Shown: in pieces, positions 4,860 through 6,313 of the stretch
Layout: each line of letters begins with the position of its first letter
Position numbering within the stretch: the first letter of the stretch is position 1
Assembly (NCBI GenBank): GCA_018702715.1
Contig: JABIYQ010000164.1
Location: 1-6,313, forward strand
Direction: 5' to 3'
Length of the DNA stretch: 6,313 nt
DNA from: Desulfobacula sp.
GTDB lineage: Bacteria > Desulfobacterota > Desulfobacteria > Desulfobacterales > Desulfobacteraceae
Notes under the pieces: generated by a model
Seen by the model: only the letters and a program-made list of their open reading frames with translations
What the model was told of the DNA's origin: nothing
Database searches by the model: none
Position numbers and translations under genes: made by a program

Positions 4860-6313
4860 ATGGTTCATAAAAGAAAACATTTCCTTATGAACTTCATTGC
4901 AGGATTGACCATTGCTGGTCTGATTGTTGCCTTGACCGGGTGTGGGGCAGGCATTCCCAAAGAACTTAAAAATGAAGCCAAAGCCCTTCCCAATGCCATT
5001 AAAGCAGAGCAATCCCAGGTGGATAAACATAAGGATAAGTATATAAGCCTTACGAAAGCATCTGAATTTAGGGCTGTAGAAGCATATGCCTTAAAAGAAA
5101 ACTGGACTCAGAAATTTCAGCTCGCCCATAATGAGCTTAAACGAGCAAAAGAACTTTATGACAAAGACTTGAAACCCTTGGTCAGCAAAAACAAACCCGA
5201 ACTTGTCCAGGAAGTAAAACAGCAGATTACCCGGATAAAAAAAATCCTTCAGGATGCCGAAGCGTTAGCCCGAACACCGGTTTCACGCTTTTCAAAAATC
5301 AGGGAAGCCATTGATAATGCCACAAGTTTTCACTTCCGGTCAAAAAATGACGCCGAACATATCATTCGGATTGTAAATGAAATAAAAACCGGATTCATGG
5401 CAAAAGCAAATATTGATTTTCCTGATTCAAGTGGAAAAATAAAAGACCGGTTTGCGCCGCTATCAAAACTTGAAAGGCAAACCAGGGATCATTTGAGTAT
5501 TGTGGCTGCTCAATTTGCCAGGCATTCAGCAGGATCAACTGCTGACTACGCCGCTTTTACTGACAGTACGCAGGCAATTTTTTCAGGTCTTGTACAGACA
5601 AAAACCATTGAAGCAAAGATAAAGGGAGAAATAGCCCAGTTATATGCCAGCTATACAAAGATTCTTAAAGATATGAAAGAAGAATATTTTGTGGTTATAA
5701 AAAGGGAATCCTGGAATGAGAATTCGGATTATTATGATCCAAAATTTGCAACCTTTCAACGTCAGGTCAGTCTTGAATTATATGGGGTATTAACGGCGGA
5801 GAACCTGGATACAATTGCAGAAATTACAGCAGGCTTCACCGGCTCAAGGTTTTCAAGCAAGATTGGCGACCTGTGGAAAAAATTGTCCATTGACCCTGCC
5901 GAACAATGGCCGGGAAGAGGTCACAATGCAGCTTCCTTCTCGGTTGAAGATTCAAAAGAAACTTATTTCCATAAATATATGCTGGAAGAAAATGGTGAAA
6001 CCAGAGAAACGGATTGGGAACAGGTGGATGCAAGCTTTTATGATGCCAACCTTGCATTCCTTGGCATGGCCATTCTAGTCAAACCCTATGGCGTGTTTGA
6101 ACAGGACCGCCTGACCCAGGCGGCACCGCCGGGAATGGCCTATGTGGGCAATTCAAAATATGGGGAATGGAAAAAAGATAATACAGGGAATCAATTCTGG
6201 TCCTGGTATGGAAAATATGCCATGTTTTCCATGCTCTTTAATATGCGGCCGTCCTATTATTCGCGCAATTCCTGGAATAACTGGAACAGTGGTTACAGGG
6301 GTAGCCGGCCTTA
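4860..6313 (+). CDS. Large lipoprotein of unknown function, 3' end cut by window edge
   Basis: Open frame of 484 visible codons with no stop before the right edge. Seen: a positively charged start (HKRKH), a hydrophobic core (about 11-25) and the lipobox LTGC with the modified Cys at 28. Gly follows the Cys, so under the enterobacterial +2 rule it would be sorted to the outer membrane. The mature part begins with a long helical, coiled-coil-prone and Lys-rich stretch (about 35-155). A mixed helical region follows (about 160-345, including TIEAKIKGEIAQLYASYTKI). The C-terminal domain is Trp/Tyr/Gly-rich, with AEQWPGRGH (348-355), MAYVGNSKYGEW (426-437) and FWSWYGKYAMFSMLF (446-460), and runs into an Asn/Ser/Tyr/Trp/Arg-rich tail (about 462-484). 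I do not recognise the family. It is translationally coupled to the DUF4178-like gene, so it likely provides the envelope-facing part of the same system (inference). Confidence 0.85.
   Translation, partial: MVHKRKHFLMNFIAGLTIAGLIVALTGCGAGIPKELKNEAKALPNAIKAEQSQVDKHKDKYISLTKASEFRAVEAYALKENWTQKFQLAHNELKRAKELYDKDLKPLVSKNKPELVQEVKQQITRIKKILQDAEALARTPVSRFSKIREAIDNATSFHFRSKNDAEHIIRIVNEIKTGFMAKANIDFPDSSGKIKDRFAPLSKLERQTRDHLSIVAAQFARHSAGSTADYAAFTDSTQAIFSGLVQTKTIEAKIKGEIAQLYASYTKILKDMKEEYFVVIKRESWNENSDYYDPKFATFQRQVSLELYGVLTAENLDTIAEITAGFTGSRFSSKIGDLWKKLSIDPAEQWPGRGHNAASFSVEDSKETYFHKYMLEENGETRETDWEQVDASFYDANLAFLGMAILVKPYGVFEQDRLTQAAPPGMAYVGNSKYGEWKKDNTGNQFWSWYGKYAMFSMLFNMRPSYYSRNSWNNWNSGYRGSRP

Noticed and set aside
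5815..6078. Plus-strand 87-codon frame and a minus-strand 73-codon frame inside the lipoprotein gene
   Set aside because: Both overlap a continuous 484-codon frame with a lipoprotein signal and have no ribosome binding site or recognisable features.

Overview
The window looks like a piece of a Gram-negative bacterial chromosome. It is moderately AT-rich, has strong Shine-Dalgarno sites, and encodes a lipoprotein with a classical lipobox. The lysine-rich proteins and the pairing of an amidohydrolase with a monocarboxylate-type transporter fit an anaerobic Desulfobacterota (Desulfobacterales-like) genome. That placement is an inference from style; no marker gene settles it. I see no mobile element, RNA gene, CRISPR array or convincing intrinsic terminator.

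Left half, minus strand (1-2233): a two-gene operon. A 12-TM major facilitator transporter of the oxalate/formate-monocarboxylate type (974-2233) is transcribed first. It is followed about 40 bases later by an adenine-deaminase-family metal-dependent amidohydrolase (1-933), which runs off the left edge so its C-terminal part is missing. A plausible reading is uptake of a nucleobase-like or other small cyclic compound followed by its hydrolysis or deamination. The amidohydrolase differs from typical adenine deaminases around the metal site, so the substrate is open.

Centre (2234-2382): a 149-base divergent promoter region. It holds a perfect 7+7 bp inverted repeat (2293-2313) lying between a -35-like and a -10-like hexamer for the rightward genes, and overlapping a possible -35 for the leftward operon. 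This is a candidate shared operator. A second small palindrome (2351-2362) sits in the rightward leader.

Right half, plus strand (2383-6313): four tightly spaced genes with good ribosome binding sites, apparently one operon. They encode a small single-pass membrane protein that resembles XpaC-type partners of TelA (2383-2907), a divergent TelA/YaaN-family 'toxic anion resistance' protein (2948-4180), an acidic protein with DUF4178-like features (4225-4857), and a large lipoprotein of unknown function (4860 to beyond the right edge). TelA, XpaC and DUF4178-type proteins are known from bacterial envelope-stress and tellurite-type resistance neighbourhoods. Here they seem to form a compact module reaching from the cytoplasm (TelA, DUF4178-like), through the inner membrane (XpaC-like), to the outer envelope (lipoprotein). 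The lipoprotein and the exact cassette are the most novel-looking part of the window.
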